Below, piece after piece: positions 54,443-63,591 of a stretch of 64,000 bases of DNA. The notes under the pieces are model-generated. The model ran no database searches. It saw only the letters and a list, made by a program, of their open reading frames with translations, and was not told where the DNA came from. The translations under genes and the position numbers were made by a program. The number at the start of each line of letters is the position of its first letter. Within the stretch, counting starts at the first letter, position 1. Location: contig NZ_CP064939.1 in the NCBI RefSeq assembly GCF_015679185.1, forward strand, positions 2,480,001 to 2,544,000, read 5' to 3'. The stretch comes from Pedobacter endophyticus. GTDB taxonomy: Bacteria; Bacteroidota; Bacteroidia; Sphingobacteriales; Sphingobacteriaceae.

Positions 54443-55783
54443 ATGCTTAGAGTAAAACTGGCAACAATAATGCTGATTATGTTTACTGGCATGGCCTTAC
54501 CAGAAATGGTAGCTGCCCAACAGCGAGTAACCTTAAAAGATGCATTAACTTATGCCTTACAGAACAATGCCCGTGTTCGAAAATCTAAATTAGATATCCT
54601 GGGCGGAAGGTACAAAGTGGAGGAAGTAAGAGCGCAGGCCCTGCCTCAGCTTACCGGAACCGCAGGCTTAACCTATAACCCGATTATCGGTCAATTGGTA
54701 GCCGATTTTGGCGGTCAATCGCAAGCCATCAAACTGGGCCAAAACTGGAATTCGTCGGCTGGCGTTCAGCTTTCGCAGCAGTTATTTAACCAACAGGTTT
54801 TTACAGGCTTGCAAGCAGCGAAATCGAGTGAAGAATATTACAACCTAACTTCGCAGCTGACCGAAGAACAAATTATCGAATTGGTGGCCAATAACTACTA
54901 TCAGGTTTTGGTAAACAGAGAGCAATTGGCTGTAATCGACACCAACATTAAAAACGTTGGCATAGTTGAGAAAGTAATTGCAAACCAGTATAAAAATGGG
55001 TTGGCCAGAAAAATCGATGTAGATCGGATTAGTGTAAACGTTACCAATTTAAATACGCAGCGTGAGCAAATTATCAACGCCGTTACACAGTTAGAAAACC
55101 AGCTTAAGTTTGCGATGGGCATGCCGGTTAGCAACCCAATCGAGTTACCGGCAACGGAATTAACTCAGGTTACCCAGCTACCAGTATTTACCGATTCGGT
55201 TGATCTGGCCAATAGAACTGAGGTTAAGCTCTTAAACAATCAGGATAAATTGCTGGCCTTACAACGTAAAGCCTACGTAGCAGAGTATTATCCATCGTTG
55301 GCATTAACCGGAAACTACACGTACTCAAGCCAGAGCAACAGTTTCGATTTCTTGAATTCGAATGCGGCGGCTATTGGCTATGGGGCTTCGGCAATTGGTT
55401 TAACGTTAAGGGTGCCAATTTTCAATGGATTTTTAACACGTTCAAAAATCCGCCAGGCCGATGTGGAGATTATGAAGGCGAAGGAAGACAGAAAAGAATC
55501 GACGAACTCGTTAAATCTGGCTTACGAAAATGCAAAAATTCAGCTTCGCAACAATTTGAACACCATTAGGTCGCAGCGCAGAAATGCAGATCTGGCACAA
55601 GAAATTTATAAAAGTACACAGAATAACTACAACAATGGTTTGGCTACCTTAACCGATTTGCTGGAAACAGAAAACTCGTTAACAGAGGCACAAAACAGCT
55701 ACAACCAGGCTTTGTTAAACTATAAGATAGCCGAAATACAACTAATAAAATCAAACGGAAACATTAAATCGCTAGTACAATAG
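54443..55783 (+). CDS. TolC family outer-membrane efflux protein
   Basis: Outer-membrane channel of 446 aa with signal peptide (PEMVAAQQ). Two outer-membrane efflux repeats span about 28-215 and 240-440 (VTLKDALTYALQNNARVRKSKLDI, FNQQVFTGLQAAKSSEEYYNLTSQL, and in the second half YNNGLATLTDLLETENSLTEAQNSY). It is the first gene of a three-gene efflux operon and ends 2 nt before the adaptor gene. The channel would let substrates pass from the pump to the outside. Confidence 0.95.
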   Translation: MLRVKLATIMLIMFTGMALPEMVAAQQRVTLKDALTYALQNNARVRKSKLDILGGRYKVEEVRAQALPQLTGTAGLTYNPIIGQLVADFGGQSQAIKLGQNWNSSAGVQLSQQLFNQQVFTGLQAAKSSEEYYNLTSQLTEEQIIELVANNYYQVLVNREQLAVIDTNIKNVGIVEKVIANQYKNGLARKIDVDRISVNVTNLNTQREQIINAVTQLENQLKFAMGMPVSNPIELPATELTQVTQLPVFTDSVDLANRTEVKLLNNQDKLLALQRKAYVAEYYPSLALTGNYTYSSQSNSFDFLNSNAAAIGYGASAIGLTLRVPIFNGFLTRSKIRQADVEIMKAKEDRKESTNSLNLAYENAKIQLRNNLNTIRSQRRNADLAQEIYKSTQNNYNNGLATLTDLLETENSLTEAQNSYNQALLNYKIAEIQLIKSNGNIKSLVQ

Positions 55784-55785
55784 AA

Positions 55786-56853
55786 ATGAAAAGAGTAATT
55801 ACCATAATTATCGTAGTTGTTGTTGCCCTTGGTGCAATAGCTTATGTTTTAAGCAACAATAAAAAGAAGAACGAAGAAAAAACTGCTTTCATTGCTAAAG
55901 GTGGTGGCGCCGTTGCCGTTCGTGTTGCTACAGTAGAGAAGAAAGTTGTAAACCTCGATTTTGTTGCAAACGGAAACTTTGTTCCTAAACAAGAGCTAAA
56001 CTTCTTGTCGGAAAACGCAGGTCGTGTTAAAGCAATTTATGTTGATGAAGGCGATCGCGTGAGCAAAGGGCAGGTTTTAGCCCGCATTGATGCGGAGATC
56101 ATTAATACCGACAGAGAAACTGCGGAAGCGACTTACCAAAATGCAAAAAGGGATTTAGCAAGATATCAAAGCTCATTTGAAACCGGCGGCGTTACCCAGC
56201 AACAGTTAGATCAGGCAAAACTGGCTGCAGAGAATGCCAAATTACGCTTACAGGCTTCCCAAAGAAGGGTGAGTGATGCTAATATTAAATCGCCGATAAA
56301 CGGCATCGTTAACAAAAGGTACATTGAAGTGGGTGCGTTTGTTACCGCTCAAGGAACCCAGCTTTTTGAACTTGTTGATGTTTCTAAGCTAAAGCTTCAG
56401 GTTAGCGTTAACGAATCGCAGGTGGCAAACTTGAAAGTGGGCAATAGCGTCGAAATACAATCATCAGTTTTCCCTGATCAGAAATTTTCGGGCAAGATTA
56501 CATTTATTGCGCCAAAAGCCGATGCAACATTAAACTTCCCTGTAGAAATAGAGGTGAGCAACGACACCAAAAACAGCTTAAGGGCAGGTATGTACGGCAC
56601 CGCGGTGTTTAACTTCCCTAAACAAGCACCAAGTATTTTGGTACCACGTACTTCTTTTGCGGGCAGCGTTAGCAGCAACCAGGTATTCGTGCTCGATAAG
56701 GCAAACAATAAGGCAAAGGTTCGTAACGTTACTTCGGGCCGCATTTTGGGCGATAATGTAGAAATTCTTGATGGATTGAACGAAGGGGAAACTGTTATTA
56801 CAAGTGGACAGATCAATTTAGCCGAGGGTACGCCAGTAAGTATTGTAAAATAA
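55786..56853 (+). CDS. RND efflux periplasmic adaptor
   Basis: Membrane-fusion protein of 355 aa with an N-terminal membrane anchor (VITIIIVVVVALGAIAYVLS). The lipoyl-like half-motifs are LNFLSENAGRVKAIYVDEGDRVSKGQVLARID and NIKSPINGIVNKRYIEVGAFV (each in part), separated by an alpha-helical hairpin (DRETAEATYQNAKRDLARYQ). The beta-barrel and membrane-proximal parts follow. It links the TolC-type channel to the RND pump. Confidence 0.95.
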   Translation: MKRVITIIIVVVVALGAIAYVLSNNKKKNEEKTAFIAKGGGAVAVRVATVEKKVVNLDFVANGNFVPKQELNFLSENAGRVKAIYVDEGDRVSKGQVLARIDAEIINTDRETAEATYQNAKRDLARYQSSFETGGVTQQQLDQAKLAAENAKLRLQASQRRVSDANIKSPINGIVNKRYIEVGAFVTAQGTQLFELVDVSKLKLQVSVNESQVANLKVGNSVEIQSSVFPDQKFSGKITFIAPKADATLNFPVEIEVSNDTKNSLRAGMYGTAVFNFPKQAPSILVPRTSFAGSVSSNQVFVLDKANNKAKVRNVTSGRILGDNVEILDGLNEGETVITSGQINLAEGTPVSIVK

Positions 56854-56937
56854 AAGAGGTTAAAGGCAAAGGGTTATGAGGTTGAGGGCTAATGGCTAAT
56901 CTCAAATCTAACGTCTCCCATCTCAAATCTAGAAAAA

Positions 56938-59900
56938 ATGAAGATAACAGACATATCTATAAAAAGGCCCTCGCTGGTGATTGTGGTATTTACCGCACTT
57001 ACCTTGCTCGGGCTGCTAAGTTACTTTTCGTTGGGTTACGAATTACTTCCAAAATTCTCTAACAACGTAGTATCTATTTCGACCATTTACCCCGGCGCTT
57101 CGCCAAATGAGGTTGAAAACACCGTAACAAAAAAGATTGAGGATGCGGTATCCTCCATGGAGAACATTAAAAAGATCAACTCCGTATCGTTCGAAAGTTT
57201 ATCAACGGTAACCATTACCTTAACTGATGCAGCAAATATCGATATCTCGTTAAATGATGCACAACGTAAGGTAAACGCCATCCTCGCCGATTTACCGGAA
57301 GATGTAAAAGCACCTTCGTTAAGTAAATTCTCGCTTGATGACTTACCTGTAATTACCATGACGGCATCTGCCAATATGGATGATGTATCTTTTTACGATT
57401 TGATCGACCAAAGAATTGCTCCGGTAATTTCGAGGGTAAACGGTGTTGCGCAGGTTAATTTAGTAGGCGGTTCTGAGCGTGAAATTCAGGTGTCTTTAGA
57501 CGCTGCTAAATTGCAAGGTTACAACCTTTCAGTTCCGCAGGTACAACAAATGATTTTAAGCTCGAACTTAGATTTCCCTACCGGAAGTGTAAAAACAGAG
57601 AATCAGGATGTTCTAATCCGTTTATCGGGAAAGTACAGAAGTATAGAAGAACTTAGGAACCTGGTTTTAACAACCGCTCAAACAGGCTCACAAATCCGCC
57701 TGCGTGATGTTGCCGATGTACAAGATTCGAAAAAAGAAACCGAAAAACTGGCTCGTATCAATCGTCAGGCATCTATTGCCATCCAAATCATTAAACAAAG
57801 TGATGCAAATGCGGTAGAAGTGAGTGAAGGTACACATGCCATCATTGCGAAGCTGAAAAACGAATATGCAGCGAACAAGCTTGATATCAATATCGTAAAC
57901 GACAGTTCGATCTTTACATTGGAATCTGCAGATGCGGTAATTCACGATTTAATTCTCGCCGTTATACTTGTGGCCTTCGTAATGCTTTTCTTCCTGCACA
58001 GTTTGCGTAACGCGTTAATTGTAATGGTATCAATTCCGGTTTCCCTGGTCGCAACCTTTATCGGTATCAGCCTATTCGGGTTTACCTTAAACCTGATGTC
58101 GCTATTGGGTCTCTCCCTCGTGGTAGGTATCCTGGTGGATGATGCGATTGTGGTATTGGAGAACATCCAGCGACACATGGAAATGGGCAAGAACAAGGTT
58201 AGGGCAGCAGCTGATGCAACCCGCGAAATTGGCTTTACCGTTGTATCGATTACTTTCGTAATTGTGGTGGTGTTCTTTCCAATTGCGGTAAGTACAGGTT
58301 TGGTGTCGAACATTTTGCGCCAGTTCTGTATCGTGGTAATCATCGCAACATTGCTTTCGCTTTTGGCCTCATTTACTATTGTACCGTTAATTTTCTCGCG
58401 TTACGGAAAGTTGGAGCACATTGAGGGCAAAAACATGTTTGGCCGCTTTATCCTCTGGTTCGAAAAACAGTTAAAGAAATTTACGCTGTGGATTACAAGT
58501 ATCCTCACGTGGTCGTTAAACCATAAAGCGTTAACGCTGATCATGGTATTTGTGATGTTCCTGGGATCCTGTGGCTTATTGGGCGCAGGCTTTATTGGCT
58601 CCGAGTTCTTCCCTAAATCTGATAAAGGAGAGTTTTTGGTTCAGATTGAGCTTCCAAAAGATGCACCGCTGGAACAAACCAACTTTTACACACAAAGAGC
58701 AGAAGCTTTCTTAGATAAACAACCCGAAATTACACAGCTAATTACAACAGTTGGACAAGCGAGTGGCGATTTTGGAGGTACACAAGCAACTGCTTACAAA
58801 TCTGAAATCAATGTTCGTTTGGTCGATCGTAAAGAACGTGAGGGTGTTTCATCCGACGTATTTGCAACGAAGATGAGCCGTGCCCTGGCAAAAGAACTGG
58901 TTGGCGCCAAAGTAAAAACCGTTCCGATTAGTATTTTGGGTATTGCCGAAAATGCACCAATTAGCCTCGTGGTAATGGGTTCTAATTTAGATAGCGCACT
59001 AAAATATGCGCAAGGTGCACAAGCCGTTTTAAAAACCATTCCGGGTGCTACTGAGATCAAATTATCCGTAGAAAAAGGTACACCCGAAATCAATGTTCAG
59101 GTAGATCGCGATAAAATGTCGGCGCTTGGCTTAACACTCGCTACGGTAGGTTCTACCATGCAAACCGCTTTCGCCGGCAATACCGATGGTAAGTTCAGAA
59201 AAGGCGAGTATGAGTATGATATTAATATTCAGTACCAAAGTTTTAACAGAAAGAACATTGACGACGTACGGAACCTGATTTTTGTAAACGATAAAGGCGC
59301 ACAAATCAAGTTGTCGCAATTTGCAACCATTACCGAGGGTTCAGGCCCAAGTCAGTTAGAGCGTTTAAACAAATCGACATCAGTATCCGTTCAGGCCCAG
59401 TCTATCGGTAGGCCGACAGGAACTATCGTTGCAGAGTTTCAGGAAAAGCTGGAAGACATGCAGAAAAATGGCAAACTTAAAGCGCCGGTTGGTGTAAGTT
59501 ACACCTGGGCAGGAGACCAGGAAAACCAGGCCGAAGGTTTTGGTACGCTGGGTATTGCCTTACTTGCATCTGTAATATTGGTTTACCTGATCATGGTAGC
59601 CCTTTACGATAGTTTTGTTTACCCATTGGTGGTTATGTTCTCACTTCCGTTAGCGGTAATTGGGGCGTTGCTTGCACTGGCCTTAACCAACAATTCAATC
59701 GGTATCTTTACCATTTTAGGTTTAATTATGCTGATGGGTTTGGTGGCGAAGAATGCGATTATTTTGGTCGATTTTACCAACCACTTAAAGGCCGAGGGTA
59801 AAGAAACCAAAGAAGCATTGGTGCTGGCCAACCACGCACGTCTGCGCCCAATTTTAATGACAACCATCGCCATGGTGTTCGGTATGCTTCCAATTGCATT

Positions 59901-60132
59901 GGCATCGGGAGCAGGTGCCGAATGGAAAAATGGTTTGGCATGGGTAATTGTTGGTGGCTTAACCAGTTCGTTGTTCTTAACCTTAATTGTGGTGCCAGTA
60001 GTGTATTTAATCTTCGATAGAATGTTGGAAAGACTTGGCTTCAATAAAAAAGGCAAAACGATTGATGAATTAATGGTTGAACCGTATGACCACAAAGATG
60101 TGCTTGAATATGATTTAGATCACGGAAAATAA
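56938..60132 (+). CDS. RND family efflux pump permease
   Basis: Inner-membrane proton-driven pump of 1064 aa, AcrB/HAE-type length with 12 membrane helices. The first helix is SLVIVVFTALTLLGLLSYFSLGYE. The TM4 proton-relay Asp pair is in VVGILVDDAIVVLENIQRHME (D-D), and the second-half signature is GLIMLMGLVAKNAIILVDFTNHL. Two large periplasmic loops lie at about 30-330 and 570-870. It follows the adaptor after 84 bp of repeat-like spacer. The exported compound is unknown; HAE pumps often carry drugs or lipids. Confidence 0.96.
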   Translation: MKITDISIKRPSLVIVVFTALTLLGLLSYFSLGYELLPKFSNNVVSISTIYPGASPNEVENTVTKKIEDAVSSMENIKKINSVSFESLSTVTITLTDAANIDISLNDAQRKVNAILADLPEDVKAPSLSKFSLDDLPVITMTASANMDDVSFYDLIDQRIAPVISRVNGVAQVNLVGGSEREIQVSLDAAKLQGYNLSVPQVQQMILSSNLDFPTGSVKTENQDVLIRLSGKYRSIEELRNLVLTTAQTGSQIRLRDVADVQDSKKETEKLARINRQASIAIQIIKQSDANAVEVSEGTHAIIAKLKNEYAANKLDINIVNDSSIFTLESADAVIHDLILAVILVAFVMLFFLHSLRNALIVMVSIPVSLVATFIGISLFGFTLNLMSLLGLSLVVGILVDDAIVVLENIQRHMEMGKNKVRAAADATREIGFTVVSITFVIVVVFFPIAVSTGLVSNILRQFCIVVIIATLLSLLASFTIVPLIFSRYGKLEHIEGKNMFGRFILWFEKQLKKFTLWITSILTWSLNHKALTLIMVFVMFLGSCGLLGAGFIGSEFFPKSDKGEFLVQIELPKDAPLEQTNFYTQRAEAFLDKQPEITQLITTVGQASGDFGGTQATAYKSEINVRLVDRKEREGVSSDVFATKMSRALAKELVGAKVKTVPISILGIAENAPISLVVMGSNLDSALKYAQGAQAVLKTIPGATEIKLSVEKGTPEINVQVDRDKMSALGLTLATVGSTMQTAFAGNTDGKFRKGEYEYDINIQYQSFNRKNIDDVRNLIFVNDKGAQIKLSQFATITEGSGPSQLERLNKSTSVSVQAQSIGRPTGTIVAEFQEKLEDMQKNGKLKAPVGVSYTWAGDQENQAEGFGTLGIALLASVILVYLIMVALYDSFVYPLVVMFSLPLAVIGALLALALTNNSIGIFTILGLIMLMGLVAKNAIILVDFTNHLKAEGKETKEALVLANHARLRPILMTTIAMVFGMLPIALASGAGAEWKNGLAWVIVGGLTSSLFLTLIVVPVVYLIFDRMLERLGFNKKGKTIDELMVEPYDHKDVLEYDLDHGK

Positions 60133-60156
60133 CGTCCATCCCTATTATAGTGAATC

Positions 60157-60186
60157 AGTCCCGATGCAAATCGGGACTTTTTTTTT
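60157..60186 (+). terminator. Rho-independent terminator of the efflux operon
   Basis: A perfect 9-bp stem AGTCCCGAT/ATCGGGACT with a 4-nt loop is followed by nine T, 25 nt behind the RND stop. Confidence 0.93.
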
Positions 60187-60290
60187 GCATAAAGGTATCC
60201 GTCAGTTGAAACTGACGGGCAAGGAATCGAAAATCCTTAAATGGATAACAAAACCAAACAAATTTTGGCTCAACATTGTATATTAGCCAT

Positions 60291-61094
60291 ATGTTTAGGT
60301 ATCTTCTATCCCTGTTTCTTGTTGGCATTTCCTTGTTGGTTAAAGCCCAACATCCGCCCGTTTTCCCTGCAATGACAACCGATTCATCGTTTATTAAGTT
60401 GGCAAATTTAAATATCAACCTCGTAAAGTACAGTTACAAACCCAATGGAATCCGGTTTCTTGTTGTGCACGATAACGAAGATACTGGCGTAAAAGCCGGT
60501 TTTGATTATATACGTTGGAGCGGTGGAGAATTAATCGACAGCCAGTATGGGGGCGTTAGAGATTACGTTTTCACCCACATGGACGACCCTTACCGCATCG
60601 ATCCAAATGCAATCTATACTGAAAAGGGAGTTAATACCCGCTTGAAAAAAATCCCCTACAGCTCAAACGAAGTCGAGAAACTGATTACTGATGCCGGAAA
60701 GCAAATTGTCGATTTTTATAACCCAAAAGAGATGGGCTATATTTTGACGTTGCACAATAACGCTGATGGTGGATTTGGCATTTCATCGTATCTACCGGGC
60801 TACGATTTATCGAGCACTGCAGATTCGGTGTACATCAACTTCGAAATGGATGGCGACGACCTGATTTATGTAACCGAGCCCCGGCTGTTTAGCAGTTTAA
60901 AAAAAGCGAACGTAAATGTAATTCTTCAATCGAAGTTTGCCGAAAACGACGGATCGCTTTCCGTATATGCCATGCAGCAAAATATTCCGTATATCAACGT
61001 AGAGGTTCAGCATGGCCACCTCGACGAAAATTTGCGATTAATTGAACTGGCAATTGCAACGCTTAAGGAATATGAATTGATTAGGAATGAATAA
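60291..61094 (+). CDS. Exported putative metal-dependent hydrolase
   Basis: Exported protein of 267 aa (signal LVGISLLVKAQ); the frame opens at a TTG at 60276 but the ATG at 60291 (MFRYLLSLFLVG) fits. Motifs suggest a zinc-type active site: RFLVVHDNEDTG, DPNAIYTEKGVNTRLKK, YILTLHNNADGGFGISS and NVEVQHGHLDENLRLIE, with conserved His and Glu/Asp at positions that look like ligands. This set resembles amidase- or carboxypeptidase-like peptidoglycan hydrolases, but I cannot assign a family. It follows the efflux terminator and so is a separate transcript. Confidence 0.65.
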   Translation: MFRYLLSLFLVGISLLVKAQHPPVFPAMTTDSSFIKLANLNINLVKYSYKPNGIRFLVVHDNEDTGVKAGFDYIRWSGGELIDSQYGGVRDYVFTHMDDPYRIDPNAIYTEKGVNTRLKKIPYSSNEVEKLITDAGKQIVDFYNPKEMGYILTLHNNADGGFGISSYLPGYDLSSTADSVYINFEMDGDDLIYVTEPRLFSSLKKANVNVILQSKFAENDGSLSVYAMQQNIPYINVEVQHGHLDENLRLIELAIATLKEYELIRNE

Positions 61095-61115
61095 TGAAAT
61101 TTGGTAAATTTGATT

Positions 61116-61355
61116 ATGAGTATACTGGTAAATACAAAGAACGAACGGGAAGAAAAAGTACTTATCGCTTTTCTGGATAGTCTCGACTATAAGTATCGAT
61201 CAGATATTGATGAGACGGTTAATGAACCTGAAATTGTTTTTCTAGATCAATACAATAAAGAGATAGATCAGGCAGATGCTGAAGTGAACGACGGCGATTT
61301 CATTGAACACGATGACGTTGAGCTTTTATTTCAAAACAGACGCAAAACAGTTTAA
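61116..61355 (+). CDS. Antitoxin of a type II toxin-antitoxin pair
   Basis: Acidic protein of 79 aa; the frame opens at a TTG at 61101, but the ATG at 61116 (MSILVNTKNEREE) is preferred. The pattern at the C-terminus, QYNKEIDQADAEVNDGDFIEHDDVELLF (in part: EIDQADAEVNDGDFIEHDDV), matches the EI-x-x-A-x-x-E-I-x-x-G-x-F-x-x-H-x-x-V tail of Bacteroidota ParD-like antitoxins. Its stop overlaps the toxin ATG (TAATG). Confidence 0.85.
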   Translation: MSILVNTKNEREEKVLIAFLDSLDYKYRSDIDETVNEPEIVFLDQYNKEIDQADAEVNDGDFIEHDDVELLFQNRRKTV

Positions 61356-61648
61356 TGAAAATCAAGTGGAATAAATCTGCGGTAAAACAACTGCTGGATA
61401 TTATCCAATATCTTGAAGAAAATGACGAGTTAGAATATGCCGAAAGATTAGAAAGTCGGATTCTCAGCAAAATTAAATCCATTCCAATACTGATCAATAC
61501 TTTCCAACAGGACCGACTAAAACGGGAAAATGATGGCAGCTTTTTCGCATTCGAAATCGACAGCTATAGAATTTCTTTCAGACATTTACGGGATGATATC
61601 AGGATTCTTAGAATCAGACACACAAGCAGACGTCCTTACACCCGCTGA
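61355..61648 (+). CDS. RelE/ParE family toxin
   Basis: Basic protein of 97 aa with the RelE/ParE fold: IKWNKSAVKQLLDIIQYLEEN, ILSKIKSIPILI, and FEIDSYRISFRHLRDDIRILRIRHTSR with the usual C-terminal R-x-x-R pattern. ParE toxins act on gyrase and RelE toxins cut mRNA; sequence alone does not decide which. It is translationally coupled to the antitoxin. Confidence 0.9.
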   Translation: MKIKWNKSAVKQLLDIIQYLEENDELEYAERLESRILSKIKSIPILINTFQQDRLKRENDGSFFAFEIDSYRISFRHLRDDIRILRIRHTSRRPYTR

Positions 61649-61895
61649 TCATTATTCAATGGTCATTATTTACATCCTGAGCTTCCCGAGAAGTCGGGAC
61701 AAGTAGTCGAAGGACTGACCCAAATGCTTGAAAGGGCGTTTCGACAGGCTCAACGTGACAAATTGAAATTGAATTTATCTTTTTGAGACAGCCTTTTGTA
61801 CATACCAATGACTACAACCCAACTGTTTAGAAATTTGTGATTACATTAAGCGGTGGCTTACTAATAAACTAATGGCAAATGAACCAGTTTACCAA
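61649..61895. repeat. Intergenic repeat of the CTGAGC...GACA family
   Basis: About 61676-61762 reads TCCTGAGCTTCCCGAGAAGT ... TTTCGACAGGCTCAACGTGACA and contains the hairpin CCCGA-GAAG-TCGGG. It belongs to the TGTCA-ended family. No gene is seen. Confidence 0.65.
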
Positions 61896-63134
61896 TTATT
61901 CAATAGCCTTTATCTTTGTCACTAAAAAGCTAACTAACAAACCAAAGCAGCCAATAACAGCATAAGAATATTGCAGGCTGGATAATTCGGAAATACCACC
62001 AATTAACGGCGGGCCTAACAAAAAGCCAAAATAACTCACACTCGAAACGATTGCAATGGCTATTCCGGGGGCTACTTTACCGTTTTTGCCTGCCACACTG
62101 TAAACTGTGGGTACAATGCTCGAAACACCAATACCCACGAGCATAAAGCCTATTGTTGCCGTAATTACAAAAGGAAAAAACACAGAAGTAAACATCCCTG
62201 CGGAAATGATTAATCCACTAATTTTGATTGTTGTTCTTCTTCCTAGTTTTCCGATTATCTTATCGCCAATAAATCTGCCTGTGGCCATCATAATCATAAA
62301 AGAGGCGTAGCCCAAAATAACCAGCGAGCGGGGTGCATGAACAATATCTTTAAAATAAACGCCACTCCAATCGAACATTGCCCCTTCGGTTGCCATGCTG
62401 CAAAAGCCGATAATTCCTAACTGAATGAGGTTCCATTCGGGCATCACAAACTTTTTCGTCCGCACGGTAACCGCCCCTTTTCCGGGAACGAGATGATTGT
62501 GGTTTAACGCTACGTTTATAAAAATCAAAAAGCTTACGATCCAGAAATGGGAATAGGGTGTGATGTGTAAATTAACCATCAATAGTCCAATGAGCGCTCC
62601 GGTAAACCCAGCTATGCTCCATGCGCCATGAAAGGAAGTCATAATCGAACGACCGAACATTTTTTCAGCTTCGGCCCCCTGCGTATTTACCGATATGTTG
62701 CACATGTTACCCACTATGCCAAATATAAATAGAAATACGGCCAAGTGCCATGGTGCAGCGGCCAGCCCCAAATTGGTAAGTGCTAAAACGTAAAGCGGCG
62801 CAGTAATGGTAAGCACTTTCTTGCTCCCGAAGCGGGTTACCAAACGGCCCGAAATAATCATGGTAAAAAGTTGTCCTGCGGGAAGTGCCAACAAAATACT
62901 GCCCAGTTCGCCATCAGAAAGCCTTAAACTGTTTTTAATATCCGGAATTCGGCTTGCCCAGGACGCAAATGCGATTCCCTGCCCGAAGTAAAACAGTGCC
63001 ACAGCAATACGGATACGATTTAAAGCACGCTCTGCAGTTTCGGGGAGAATGTTAACTTCATTAGTCGCTTCGCGATTTGCATTTATTTCTTCCAAAATAA
63101 TCAGGATTTTAATGGTTTGGGATTTCCGATACAA
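61896..63134 (-). CDS. Major facilitator superfamily transporter
   Basis: Membrane transporter of up to 412 aa with 12 predicted helices. Family motifs include FGQGIAFASWASRIPDIKNSLRLSDGELGSILLALPAGQL at the first helices (in part: FASWASRIPDIKNSL), GRLVTRFGSKKVL (motif A) and GRFIGDKIIGKLGRRTTIKISG (in part) in the second half. It resembles the FucP/YbjJ type group. No ATG lies in frame before the first helix: the frame opens with TTG at 63134 and a second TTG is at 63095, so the true start is uncertain. The substrate is unknown. Confidence 0.85.
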   Translation of the reverse strand: MYRKSQTIKILIILEEINANREATNEVNILPETAERALNRIRIAVALFYFGQGIAFASWASRIPDIKNSLRLSDGELGSILLALPAGQLFTMIISGRLVTRFGSKKVLTITAPLYVLALTNLGLAAAPWHLAVFLFIFGIVGNMCNISVNTQGAEAEKMFGRSIMTSFHGAWSIAGFTGALIGLLMVNLHITPYSHFWIVSFLIFINVALNHNHLVPGKGAVTVRTKKFVMPEWNLIQLGIIGFCSMATEGAMFDWSGVYFKDIVHAPRSLVILGYASFMIMMATGRFIGDKIIGKLGRRTTIKISGLIISAGMFTSVFFPFVITATIGFMLVGIGVSSIVPTVYSVAGKNGKVAPGIAIAIVSSVSYFGFLLGPPLIGGISELSSLQYSYAVIGCFGLLVSFLVTKIKAIE

Positions 63135-63591
63135 AGTTCCTGAAATGGATTGGAAATCGAAACATTTATTTTCGATAAGTTCTCTCAGTCGTCATCTCTA
63201 CCAAATTAAACCGTCATCTCGGCCTACCCGTCATCTCGACCGAAGCGGAGAGATCTTTTAATAAAAAAAGTCATCCGATGAATATGTGCCTTTCGCTATT
63301 ATTCATCGGATGACTATTAATCAAGCCGTCATCTCGACCAATTTACCCGTCATCTCGACCAATTTACCCGTCATCTCGACCGAAGCGGAGAGATCTTTTA
63401 ATGAAAAAAGTCATCCGATGAATATGTGCCTTTCGCTATTATTCATCGGATGACTATTAATCAAATCGTCATCCCGACCAAATTAAGCCGTCATCTCGAC
63501 CGTAGCGGAGAGATCTTTATACCAAAAAGCCACCCGATGAATATATGCGCTTGGCAAGTTTCATCGGATGGCTTCAAATTTATGTTCTTAA
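63135..63591. repeat. Three-copy compound repeat
   Basis: The unit GTCATCTCGACC-GAAGCGGAGAGATC followed by a CATCCGATGAATA hairpin occurs three times: 63229-63315, 63370-63455 and 63491-63573. The third copy has GTAGCGGAG and a modified stem. Shorter CGTCATCTCGACC pieces fill the gaps (63208, 63328, 63348). The first two copies are nearly identical. No gene is seen. Confidence 0.9.

Noticed and set aside
57942..58343. Open frame of 133 codons on the minus strand
   Set aside because: It is antisense to the RND pump gene and encodes no recognisable domain.
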